Assembly: GCA_030427925.1 (NCBI GenBank)
Contig: JAUICJ010000010.1
Coordinates: forward strand, 1 to 64,000
DNA length: 64,000 bases
Direction of reading: 5' to 3'
DNA from: Bacteroidia bacterium
GTDB lineage: Bacteria > Bacteroidota > Bacteroidia > Flavobacteriales_D > Sanyastnellaceae
Shown here: positions 29,260 through 37,910 of the stretch, piece after piece
Position numbering within the stretch: position 1 is the first letter of the stretch
How the letters are laid out: each line of letters opens with the position of its first letter
Program-made: the position numbers and the translations under genes
Notes under the pieces: model-generated
Seen by the model: only the letters and a program-made list of their open reading frames with translations
Told to the model about the DNA's origin: nothing
Databases searched by the model: none

Positions 29260-29274
29260 GTGTATCGAATACAC
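29260..29274. promoter_or_regulatory. palindromic candidate operator between the Nudix regulator and pfkA
   Basis: GTGTATCGAATACAC is a perfect inverted repeat (6-bp arms, 3-base centre). It sits about 30 bases from the regulator's -7 box and about 40 from the pfkA -7 box, so it could serve both divergent promoters. Its near copy lies before the secreted amylase gene at 26246-26260. Confidence 0.65.
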
Positions 29275-29303
29275 TTAGGGGTGGAGGGGATGCTTTCCGT
29301 GCT

Positions 29304-29311
29304 TAACTTCG
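29304..29311 (+). promoter_or_regulatory. -7-like promoter element of the glycolysis/maltose operon (TAACTTCG)
   Basis: TAACTTCG matches the TAnnTTCG variant seen before several other genes in this window and lies 42 bases before the pfkA ATG. It is the likely promoter for pfkA-gap-kinase-pgmB-maltose phosphorylase. Confidence 0.5.
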
Positions 29312-29353
29312 CGCCGCATCCGGAAACGCCATCCGGGCCTTTTGTCAAAAATC

Positions 29354-30325
29354 ATGAAGAAAATCGCAGTGCTGACGTCGGGAGGCGATGCCCCCGGAAT
29401 GAACGCCGCAATCCGAGCGGTGGTGCGGACGGCCGTGTATCACGAAGCCGAGGTGGTCGGAGTTTTTCAGGGCTACCAAGGCTTGGTGGACGGGGACTTC
29501 AAGCGCCTGCATGTGCGGAGCGTGGCGAAGATCTTGGGGCGAGGAGGCACCATCCTGAAAAGTGCGCGTTGCGAAGCCTTCCGCACCGAGGCGGGCCGGG
29601 CTCAAGCCCACGCGAACTTGCTTCGGCACGAAGTGGACGGGTTGGTGGTAATCGGTGGCAACGGCACGTTGACGGGGGCTTTGCACTTCAACCGCGAAAC
29701 CGGTTTTCCGGTGGTGGGGCTTCCGGGCACGATTGACAACGATTTGGCCGGCACGGATTACACCATTGGATTCGACACCGCCACGAACACGGTCGTGGAA
29801 GCGGTCGATAAGATCCGGGACACCGCCGACAGCCACAACCGCCTGTTCTTCGTGGAAGTCATGGGCCGCGACAGCGGATTCATTGCGCTGCAAACGGGCA
29901 TTGCCACGGGAGCGGTGGCCGTCATGACCCCGGAAACCGGCATCACCATCGAGAACCTCGTGGAGATCCTCGACAAAGGCCAAGCCTCAAACAAAACCTC
30001 GAGCATCGTCATGGTGGCCGAGGGGCATCCCGAAGGGGGGGCATTCGAAATTGCAAAAAAGGTGCACGCGATTTCCAGCCATTACGAAATTCGCATCACC
30101 GTGCTGGGCCACTTGCAACGCGGGGGCGACCCCAGCTGTTTCGACCGCGTCCTCGCGTCGCGCTTGGGCGTGGCGGCTACCGAGGCGTTGCTCGACGGCA
30201 AAACCAACGTCATGGCGGGCTTCGTCAACGACGCGGTGGCCTTTGCGCCCTTCGAAACGGCGATCAACAACAAAACCCAGTCCCTCCAGGACGAAGTGCG
30301 CATCGCGCAAATCCTTTCTATCTGA
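29354..30325 (+). CDS. pfkA: 6-phosphofructokinase
   Basis: 323 aa, standard PfkA length. Landmarks: LTSGGDAPGMNAAIR (8-21) for nucleotide binding, GGNGT (101-105), the catalytic PGTIDND (124-130), the MGRDSG segment and HLQRGGDP near the C-terminus for fructose-6-phosphate. Gly104 points to ATP rather than pyrophosphate as donor. Position 103 is Asn where E. coli has Asp103, a Mg-ATP contact; this may be a lineage variant or may change kinetics. It commits hexose phosphate to glycolysis. It opens a plus-strand run with gap and three maltose-handling genes and is divergent from the Nudix regulator. The ATG at 29354 is preferred over a TTG four codons upstream. Confidence 0.93.
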   Translation: MKKIAVLTSGGDAPGMNAAIRAVVRTAVYHEAEVVGVFQGYQGLVDGDFKRLHVRSVAKILGRGGTILKSARCEAFRTEAGRAQAHANLLRHEVDGLVVIGGNGTLTGALHFNRETGFPVVGLPGTIDNDLAGTDYTIGFDTATNTVVEAVDKIRDTADSHNRLFFVEVMGRDSGFIALQTGIATGAVAVMTPETGITIENLVEILDKGQASNKTSSIVMVAEGHPEGGAFEIAKKVHAISSHYEIRITVLGHLQRGGDPSCFDRVLASRLGVAATEALLDGKTNVMAGFVNDAVAFAPFETAINNKTQSLQDEVRIAQILSI

Positions 30326-31336
<1,011 letters not shown>

Positions 31337-31365
31337 TTCCTCAACCTCAGAAAGCAGCGACAGTT

Positions 31366-32238
31366 TTGAAAATCCTCATTGCAGACAGCGGCTCGACCAA
31401 ATGCGATTGGTTGTGCATCGACGAAGCGGGCAACGTCATCACGGAGTTCCATACCATGGGCTTCAACCCGTATTTCCACAACGCCGATTTGGTGGAGGAA
31501 AAAATGCTCGCTGCTCCGAAGGCAGTGGAACTCGCGGGTGAAATCGATTTCGTCTATTTCTACGGTGCGGGCAGCAGCTCTGAGCTGCTGTGCAGCATCA
31601 TCCGGGAGGGGTTGGAGCGCGTGTTCAAACAAGCAAAGGTGCATGTGGGCCATGACCTCGAAGGGGCGGCGTTCAGCACCTATTCCGGTGAGCCAGCGAT
31701 CACGTGCATCATCGGAACCGGCTCGAATTCCTGCTACTTTGACGGAGAGACCGTGAGCGAAGAAGTGCCCGCACTTGCCTACATCCTCGGGGACGAAGCG
31801 AGCGGTTCATGGTTTGGTAAGCGGTTGATTGCGACGCATTTGTACAAGAAATTGGATCCGGTAATCGAGGAGGATTTCGTGAACACGTTCGGTTTCACGA
31901 AAGATGATTTGGTGAATCGGGTGTACAAGGAACCCAACGCCAACGTCTTCCTCGCAAGCTTCATGACCTTCCTCGGTCGTCATCAAGACAAAACCCAGGT
32001 CATCTCCTGGCTCGAGGAAGGTTTCCAAGCCTTCGTCGACGTGCACATCAAGTGCTTTGAGAACTACCGGGACGTGCAAGTCAATTTCGTCGGTTCGGTG
32101 GCCTATCATTTCCAAGACGTGCTCCGTCACGTTTGCGATCGGGAGGACATCCGGGTCGGTTCGATCACCAAGCGCCCCATTGATGGCCTCGCTCAGTACC
32201 ACCTTGAGCACATCATCCCCGGGGTACAACAAGCCTGA
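31366..32238 (+). CDS. BadF/BadG-type sugar kinase (N-acetylglucosamine-kinase-like)
   Basis: 290 aa, starting at a TTG: the residues after it (KILIADSGSTKCDW) are the normal family N-terminus and no ATG fits. The ASKHA fold is seen in phosphate-1 ADSGSTK, YFYGAGSS, the phosphate-2-like IIGTGSNSC, ILGDEASGSWFG and the adenosine-region VNFVGSVAYHF. Family members phosphorylate GlcNAc or glucosamine in some bacteria. Here it directly precedes beta-phosphoglucomutase and maltose phosphorylase, a pathway that releases free glucose, so a glucokinase role is the best guess. It could also be a wall-sugar kinase. Only 2 bases separate it from pgmB. Confidence 0.85.
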   Translation: MKILIADSGSTKCDWLCIDEAGNVITEFHTMGFNPYFHNADLVEEKMLAAPKAVELAGEIDFVYFYGAGSSSELLCSIIREGLERVFKQAKVHVGHDLEGAAFSTYSGEPAITCIIGTGSNSCYFDGETVSEEVPALAYILGDEASGSWFGKRLIATHLYKKLDPVIEEDFVNTFGFTKDDLVNRVYKEPNANVFLASFMTFLGRHQDKTQVISWLEEGFQAFVDVHIKCFENYRDVQVNFVGSVAYHFQDVLRHVCDREDIRVGSITKRPIDGLAQYHLEHIIPGVQQA

Positions 32239-32240
32239 CC

Positions 32241-32897
32241 ATGTCCACGTTGCGTGCATGCTTGTTTGACCTCGACGGGGTCATCGTCGACACCGCGAAG
32301 CACCATTTCGTTGCGTGGCGCCGGTTGGCGGAGGAGTTGAGCATTCCGTTTACTGAAGAGGACAACGAAGGGCTCAAAGGATTGTCTCGGGTGGACAGCT
32401 TGGAAGTCATTTTGGCCAAAGGCAACTTGGTGTTGGATGCCCAAACCAAGCTTCAGCTGATGGACAAGAAGAACGCCCATTACCTCGAACTCGTCTCGAC
32501 GATGAGCCCCGACGAGGTGTTGCCTGGCGTGTCGGCGTTCATCGCCGACGCGCAGGCCAACGGGGTGCACATCGGTCTGGGATCTTCGAGCAAGAACGCC
32601 CCCCAAATCCTGGAGCTCATCGGCCTGAAACCGGCCTTCGAGGCCATCATCCATGGGAACCAAATCACCCTCTCTAAGCCCGATCCCGAAGTCTTCCTGT
32701 TGGGCGCCCAAGCCTTGGGGCTCGACCCTTCGGAATGCCTCGTGTTCGAAGACGCGGTGGCGGGGGTGGAGGCAGCCCGAGCGGGCGGATTTCCGGTCAT
32801 TGGCATCGGAAGTCCTGACGTACTGGGAGCCGCTGATGCGGTCGTTCCCGGCTTCGAAGGCTTGGATTGGCAAGCCATCCCCGGCCTGCTCGCCTGA
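32241..32897 (+). CDS. pgmB: beta-phosphoglucomutase
   Basis: 218 aa HAD enzyme. Catalytic loop FDLDGVIVD (8-16) with nucleophile and general-acid Asp; GLKGLSRVDSLE with the phosphate-gripping Arg of the cap; GLGSSSKNA (motif II Ser), SKPDPEVF (Lys) and VFEDAVAGVEAA (acidic Mg site). These match beta-PGM rather than a general phosphatase. It turns the beta-glucose-1-phosphate made by maltose phosphorylase into glucose-6-phosphate. It lies between the kinase and the phosphorylase gene on the same strand, with short gaps (2 and 33 bases). Confidence 0.94.
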   Translation: MSTLRACLFDLDGVIVDTAKHHFVAWRRLAEELSIPFTEEDNEGLKGLSRVDSLEVILAKGNLVLDAQTKLQLMDKKNAHYLELVSTMSPDEVLPGVSAFIADAQANGVHIGLGSSSKNAPQILELIGLKPAFEAIIHGNQITLSKPDPEVFLLGAQALGLDPSECLVFEDAVAGVEAARAGGFPVIGIGSPDVLGAADAVVPGFEGLDWQAIPGLLA

Positions 32898-32930
32898 GCG
32901 CGTCGAGTTGAACCCTTGAACTGAAGCAGC

Positions 32931-35228
32931 ATGAAACCTTACCTTGACGTGCATCCGTGGTCGGTGGTGGAATCGGGGTGGAACCCCGAGGACGTTCGCC
33001 GCTCTGAATCCATATTTTCCATTGGAAATGGGCGCTTTGGCCAGCGCGCGAATTTCGAAGAACAGTACTCCGGCGACTCCTTGCGGGGGAGCTACGTTGC
33101 GGGCGTTTATTATCCAGACAAAACCCGAGTGGGTTGGTGGAAAAACGGCTACCCTGAATACTTCGCAAAGGTCCTGAACGCCACGAATTGGATTGCGATC
33201 GACGTGGAGGTGAACGGCGAGGCGGTGGATTTGGCGCGTGCGACTTCCATTGAGCATTTCCGCCGGGAATTGGACATGAAGGCCGGGCTGCTGATGCGGG
33301 AGGTCGAATTGACGCTCCCATCGGGTGCTCGCATTCGCATTGAATCGGAGCGGTTTTGCTCCATGGCCCGTCCAGAAGTCGCTGCGATTCGGTACCGAGT
33401 AACTGCGCTTACGGAGGGGCTCGAGGTGACCTTGAGTCCGGGGCTTGATGGGGACGTGTTCAACGAAGATTCCAACTGGGACGATGCGTTTTGGGAGGTG
33501 GATGCGGTGGAGGCCTCGGCTGCGGATGGAACGGCGTTGGTGGTGAACACCACGTTGAAGACGGCTTACACGGTGGGTACCGCCATGGTGGCGCACCATG
33601 GCACCGATGGTGAGGCCGGTGAGCATTCGGAATTGCGCCACTTCGGCAACCGCGTTGCCGTTTCGAGGACCGCTCGGTTGGCCACAGGGCAGTGCGCTTG
33701 GGTTGAGAAGTTCATCGGCTTGGAGTCCACACTTCACCACGAGCGCAGTGGAGTGGCCTTGGCGGCGGAAGCGGCTGCGGAAGCGGCTGCTGACGCGGGG
33801 TTTGATGCCTTGAAATCCGAGCACGCCGCGGCATGGGCGGCGATTTGGAGCACGGGCGACATTGAAATTGGCGGAGACGATGCGGCCCAACAGGGCATTC
33901 GATTCAACATCTTTCACCTGAACCAAACCTACCGCGGCGATGACGAACGCCTCAACATCGGCCCCAAAGGCTTCACGGGTGAAAAATATGGCGGTGCGTC
34001 TTACTGGGACACGGAAGCCTATTGCCTCCCGTTCTTCTTGGCAACGCACCCCGTAGAAGTGCCCAAGCAGTTGCTGGCCTACCGCTATGCGCACCTCGAT
34101 CGTGCCGTTGAAAACGCCGAAAAACTCGGATTCAAAGGCGGTGCAGCCTTGTATCCCATGGTCACGATGAACGGGGAGGAGTGCCACAACGAATGGGAAA
34201 TCACCTTTGAAGAAATTCACAGGAACGGGGCCATGTCGTTTGCCATCGCGAACTATGTGCGGTACACGGGAGACCGCAGCTACCTCGCCGACAAAGGTTT
34301 CCCGGTGCTCCTCGGAGTTGCCCGATTCTGGGCACAACGGGTCAATTGGAGCGAAGCGCGCAACGCGTGGGTCATGCTCGGTGTGACCGGTCCCAACGAA
34401 TACGAGAACAACGTCAACAACAACTGGTACACGAATTACCTCGCTGCCTGGTGCTTGCGCTACACCGCTGATGTCGCCGAGGAGTTGCAAGCCGAACAGC
34501 CTGAGGTGTGGGCTTCGTTCACTCGGCAGTATGGCATCGATGCTGAGCACGAGTTGAAGGATTGGCGTGCAAAGGCGGAGGGCATGCACTTGCCGAAGTT
34601 GGAGGGCACGCGGGTTTGGCTGCAGCAGGATGGTTTCATGGACAAGGAACAGCGGCTGGTCGATGAATTGGACCCGGCAGAGCGCCCCATCAACCAGCAT
34701 TGGTCGTGGGATCGCATCTTGCGTTCGGTTTACATCAAGCAAGCGGACGTGTTGCAGGGCTTGTACTTTTTCGAGGACGATTTCGATGCGGCCACGCACG
34801 CGGAGAACTTCGATTTCTACGAGCCCAGAACGGTTCACGAGTCGAGCTTGTCTCCTTGCGTGCATGTGGTTTTGGCATCCAAACTCGGTCGACCCGAAAA
34901 GGCGTACGAATTGTATTTGCGCACCGCCCGTTTGGATTTGGACGACTACAACGCGGAAGCCTACCAGGGATTGCACATCACGTCGATGGCGGGAACGTGG
35001 CTTTCGGTGGTGGAGGGCTTCGGGGGATTCCGGGTCCGAGAAGGGGTCCCGCAGTTCACTGGCCAATTGCCAGCAGGGTGGAGCCATTTCCGGTTCACCG
35101 TCCGGTTCCGCGATCGCTTGTTGGGCGTAACGGTAACGGGCAAGGGGACGGACGTGACCTTGCTCGAAGGCGCGACCTTGAACGTGAAAGTGGACGGCGA
35201 GGTGAAGTCGCTTCACCCCGCCGCCTGA
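32931..35228 (+). CDS. GH65 disaccharide phosphorylase, probably maltose phosphorylase
   Basis: 765 aa, typical for GH65. An N-terminal beta-sandwich (about 1-260) leads by a helical linker to an (alpha/alpha)6 barrel (about 320-690) and a small C-terminal beta domain. Visible motifs are GGASYWDTEAY, GEECHNEWEIT, the acid-catalyst region GVTGPNEYENNVNNNWYT (Glu near 488, matching the Lactobacillus enzyme's Glu487) and VHESSLSPCVH. It is cytoplasmic (no signal peptide) and phosphorolyses maltose to glucose and beta-glucose-1-phosphate. GH65 also holds trehalose, kojibiose and nigerose phosphorylases; maltose is chosen from the starch-degrading context and pgmB. Last gene of the plus-strand operon, 3 bases from the convergent lamin-tail gene. 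Confidence 0.92.
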   Translation: MKPYLDVHPWSVVESGWNPEDVRRSESIFSIGNGRFGQRANFEEQYSGDSLRGSYVAGVYYPDKTRVGWWKNGYPEYFAKVLNATNWIAIDVEVNGEAVDLARATSIEHFRRELDMKAGLLMREVELTLPSGARIRIESERFCSMARPEVAAIRYRVTALTEGLEVTLSPGLDGDVFNEDSNWDDAFWEVDAVEASAADGTALVVNTTLKTAYTVGTAMVAHHGTDGEAGEHSELRHFGNRVAVSRTARLATGQCAWVEKFIGLESTLHHERSGVALAAEAAAEAAADAGFDALKSEHAAAWAAIWSTGDIEIGGDDAAQQGIRFNIFHLNQTYRGDDERLNIGPKGFTGEKYGGASYWDTEAYCLPFFLATHPVEVPKQLLAYRYAHLDRAVENAEKLGFKGGAALYPMVTMNGEECHNEWEITFEEIHRNGAMSFAIANYVRYTGDRSYLADKGFPVLLGVARFWAQRVNWSEARNAWVMLGVTGPNEYENNVNNNWYTNYLAAWCLRYTADVAEELQAEQPEVWASFTRQYGIDAEHELKDWRAKAEGMHLPKLEGTRVWLQQDGFMDKEQRLVDELDPAERPINQHWSWDRILRSVYIKQADVLQGLYFFEDDFDAATHAENFDFYEPRTVHESSLSPCVHVVLASKLGRPEKAYELYLRTARLDLDDYNAEAYQGLHITSMAGTWLSVVEGFGGFRVREGVPQFTGQLPAGWSHFRFTVRFRDRLLGVTVTGKGTDVTLLEGATLNVKVDGEVKSLHPAA

Positions 35229-35230
35229 AT

Positions 35231-35947
35231 TCACTCCGGGTCGCTCAGTCCCCACATGCTGTTCGGTGCCCCCGGGGTGCCACCTTCGATGAAAGAAGCG
35301 GCCCAACTGGCGGGATTGTCGTTGTCCAGCCCGACGTCCATCCATTCGAGGCTGGGACCGCCCCCATCGGGTGCCGTCATCCAACCGTCGTTGTCTTCAT
35401 AGGTGACCGCATCGCTGAGCGAACCGTCTCCCCGCCGGATTTCTATGGTCTCCCCCGTGTTGTTCAGGCTTTCTCCTGAATTCCATCCCAAACACGGCGA
35501 TTCAATGGGCACGTGGACACAGAGCGAATCGGGGTTGCGCGCCAGAACCAAAAACCCATTCGGTGCGAGGGTCGCATCGGCGGGCAACGTGACGGTGACG
35601 GCACCTTCCGCCGTCCAGCCCCAAAGCTGTGCGTTGGTGGAGGAGGGGTTGTGAAGCTCGATGAATTCGAAGTCGGTATCGGAGCCCTGGCTCGTCGCGG
35701 GGTTGTAATGGATTTCCGAGATGTACACTGTGGCCGCTGGTTCCGTTGGGGCTGTGGAGTCCACGGGGCACGAGGAGCCGTACCAAGTGAGGATGCCGAA
35801 CAAGTCTTCTAAGCCGATCTGGCCGTTGCCATCGAGGTCTCCGGCGCAGGTGGTACACGGGGGCGCGATTTGGCCCAACAACGATTCGATGCCGAGACCC
35901 GACACCGCAAGCACCGCGAAAGCGATGCGCAAACTCAACTGTCTCAT
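35231..35947 (-). CDS. secreted lamin-tail-domain protein with dockerin-like EF-hand segment
   Basis: 238 aa. After a signal peptide (..AVSGLGIESLLG|Q) and a CTTC motif, residues ~38-60 read GDLDGNGQIGLEDLFGILTWYG, one EF-hand repeat like those in dockerin-type calcium sites. Residues ~70-235 form a lamin-tail domain (VYISEIHYNPATSQGSDTDFEFIEL, a GWTAEGAV strand and the terminal GTPGAPNS). Such proteins are exported in Bacteroidota; no enzyme activity is visible. A related lamin-tail domain occurs in the CotH-like protein at 26269-28521. It is transcribed alone, convergent with maltose phosphorylase. Partner unknown. Confidence 0.75.
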   Translation of the reverse strand: MRQLSLRIAFAVLAVSGLGIESLLGQIAPPCTTCAGDLDGNGQIGLEDLFGILTWYGSSCPVDSTAPTEPAATVYISEIHYNPATSQGSDTDFEFIELHNPSSTNAQLWGWTAEGAVTVTLPADATLAPNGFLVLARNPDSLCVHVPIESPCLGWNSGESLNNTGETIEIRRGDGSLSDAVTYEDNDGWMTAPDGGGPSLEWMDVGLDNDNPASWAASFIEGGTPGAPNSMWGLSDPE

Positions 35948-36043
35948 GACTGGGGTTTAAAGGATTTCAGGACGAATTAACGCCCCGGATTCCCACCCCA
36001 CCGCGCGCAATTCACGCGCGTCCGCGGATACTTTACGCCCGCG

Positions 36044-36820
36044 TCATTCCCACTCGATGACCACGGGGCAGTGGTCGCTGCCCGTCACATCGGTGCGGAT
36101 GTCCGTCGCCCGAACTCGGTCCATCCAGCGTTCACTCACCAACGTGTAATCCAATCGCCACCCCACATTCTTCTCCCGCGCCCCCCCGCGGTAGCTCCAC
36201 CAACTGTAGCGCACTTCGTCCGGGTGCTGCACGCGCCAGGCATCCCGAAGGTGCGCGTCGGCAAGCAGCCGGCTCATGCCGTCGATTTCATCCTGGGTGT
36301 AGCCCGGCGTTTTGTTGTAATTCGCGTCCGGGCGAGCCAAATCAATGGGCGCATGCGCCACGTTCAAGTCCCCGCAAACGATGACGGGTTTCACAGCGTC
36401 CAAGGCCTGGATGTACTGAGTAAACGCTACGTCCCATTCTTTCCGGAATGGCAGCCGCTTCAACCCGCTCGAACTGTTGGGCGTGTAGACCGTCACGACG
36501 TAAACGTCCTCCAATTCGGCACAAATCACGCGCCCTTCGTTGTCCAATGCAGGAACGCCGATTCCCCGCTGCACGCTCAGCGGTTCGGATTTGCACAACA
36601 CGGCCGTGCCTGAGTACCCCTTTTTTTCTGCCGAAGCCGCCACTTGATGATAGCCCGTCAGGGAGGAGATGCCGGCCAGGGCTTCTGCTACTTGGTCGTC
36701 CTGGGCCTTTGTTTCTTGGAGGCAGAGGATGTCGGGCGCGAGCTCTGCAATGCGCACGTCGAAATCTTTTTGGACGATGGCGCGCACGCCGTTGACGTTC
36801 CAGCTGACGAGTCGTTTCAT
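36044..36820 (-). CDS. xth: exodeoxyribonuclease III
   Basis: 258 aa from the ATG at 36820 (MKRLVSWNVNGVRA, the family start). AP-endonuclease motifs are complete: ILCLQETKAQ (metal Glu), YTPNSS, CGDLNVAH (catalytic Asp-Asn), WWSYRGGAREKNVGWRLDY and the terminal GSDHCPVV with Asp-His. It cuts DNA 5' to abasic sites and trims 3' ends in base excision repair. The start overlaps the stop of the arginyltransferase-like gene (ATGA). Functionally the two are unrelated, so the link is probably just compact packing. Confidence 0.95.
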   Translation of the reverse strand: MKRLVSWNVNGVRAIVQKDFDVRIAELAPDILCLQETKAQDDQVAEALAGISSLTGYHQVAASAEKKGYSGTAVLCKSEPLSVQRGIGVPALDNEGRVICAELEDVYVVTVYTPNSSSGLKRLPFRKEWDVAFTQYIQALDAVKPVIVCGDLNVAHAPIDLARPDANYNKTPGYTQDEIDGMSRLLADAHLRDAWRVQHPDEVRYSWWSYRGGAREKNVGWRLDYTLVSERWMDRVRATDIRTDVTGSDHCPVVIEWE

Positions 36821-37899
36821 GCGGTAGGATGAGGGGAGTAGAGGGCGCGGGTTTGGCCCCAATGCAAAATGAAATCAATGGCTTCTTCCACGGATTCTGG
36901 CCGCTCGCTTAGGGCCGAGAACTCCATGAGGTGAGTCAAATAGGCAGTCGGGTCATCGTACTCTTCGGCGTGATCCCGGTTGAGAAACTGGTGTTCGTTG
37001 GGGCAAGGGTGCATGTGGCCGAGGACCAATTCCAACTTCACCGGATCAAAGCCCATCACCAGCATGCCATCGGCATCGATGCCCAATTCGATGACCAAGG
37101 GCAACGGCAGAAATGCATGGGACCAGATTCCCAAGTACGCCATGCTGAAGAAGGGATAAAACCGCTTCGCATACGGGATTCCGGCTCCCTCAAGCGCTGC
37201 CACGGTCCGTTCCGTTCGCTCGGTCAGGGCCAACGCCGGGCTCGAATCCGCTCGGTAATTCGCGTACGCGCCCCATCGCCTGCTTGGCGTATAGTATTGC
37301 ATCGCACCGATTTCCGTTTTGTAATCGAAAAGCGAGGGGCGATCGAGGACGTAGCCAGGATAATACCACTTGTACCCTTGTTTTTGGCCAAATTCAATCT
37401 CCTTCAGCATCGTGTACCGCCCCAAGCTGTAAGCCGCATACCCTTCATCGTACAACGCGAGCAACGAGGCCATCGACTGCTCGCCCAAGTCGAAAAAACT
37501 CACCCCAATCAATTTCGGTCCATCGTAGACGCCGACCTCCATCGTGTTGAACACCGTCCGGTTGAACCCTGCGTGCAGGTACTCGCCCAACGTGTTGTGC
37601 ACGAATCCTTTGAATCGCTTTTTATGTTGTTGATAAAGCGCCTCCCTTCGGTAGTCCAACTGAGCTGCTTGGACGATGACATGGAAGTCGGATTCCACCT
37701 TCTTCCGGCACTTGCGCTGGCTCTTCCGCAGCTGAAAGTCGGACAGCTTCAATCGGATGTTCACCACGGACCACAAGGCGCGATCCATGATGAGCAGGTC
37801 CATTTTATACAACATCACCGAACCACGAAACCAGCCTGCCGCCAAATACTGGTCGTAACGAGCGCCTGAAAGTTTCCGGGGTAGGTGTGTTTGGATCAA
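36817..37899 (-). CDS. arginyl/leucyl-tRNA-protein transferase-like protein (ATE C-terminal domain)
   Basis: 360 aa, apparently starting at a TTG 11 bases after the SPFH stop; no earlier ATG fits. Residues ~1-85 align in order with the ATE N-terminal region, but the Cys-rich motif of that region is replaced by YLAAGWFRGSVMLYKMDLLI, and the IRLKLSDFQLRKSQRKCRKK stretch matches the following R-rich part. Residues ~95-230 carry the ATE C-terminal GNAT fold: EVGVYDGPKLIGVSFFDLG, YAAYSLGRYTMLKEIEFGQ and KWYYPGYV. These proteins transfer an amino acid from tRNA to N-terminal residues, making N-degrons read by ClpS; clpS lies about 3 kb away. Residues 240-360 are an extra C-terminal part. Transfer activity is inferred. 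Confidence 0.75.
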   Translation of the reverse strand: MIQTHLPRKLSGARYDQYLAAGWFRGSVMLYKMDLLIMDRALWSVVNIRLKLSDFQLRKSQRKCRKKVESDFHVIVQAAQLDYRREALYQQHKKRFKGFVHNTLGEYLHAGFNRTVFNTMEVGVYDGPKLIGVSFFDLGEQSMASLLALYDEGYAAYSLGRYTMLKEIEFGQKQGYKWYYPGYVLDRPSLFDYKTEIGAMQYYTPSRRWGAYANYRADSSPALALTERTERTVAALEGAGIPYAKRFYPFFSMAYLGIWSHAFLPLPLVIELGIDADGMLVMGFDPVKLELVLGHMHPCPNEHQFLNRDHAEEYDDPTAYLTHLMEFSALSERPESVEEAIDFILHWGQTRALYSPHPTA

Positions 37900-37910
37900 A
37901 CCGAAAGGGC

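Noticed and set aside
32193-35384. Open frame of ~1060 codons on the minus strand opposite pgmB and maltose phosphorylase
   Set aside because: Long but antisense to clear enzymes; no motif, signal or promoter.
36002-36020. CGCGCG-7 bases-CGCGCG stem after exonuclease III
   Set aside because: Short, simple-sequence stem with no T-run; may be chance in GC-rich DNA.
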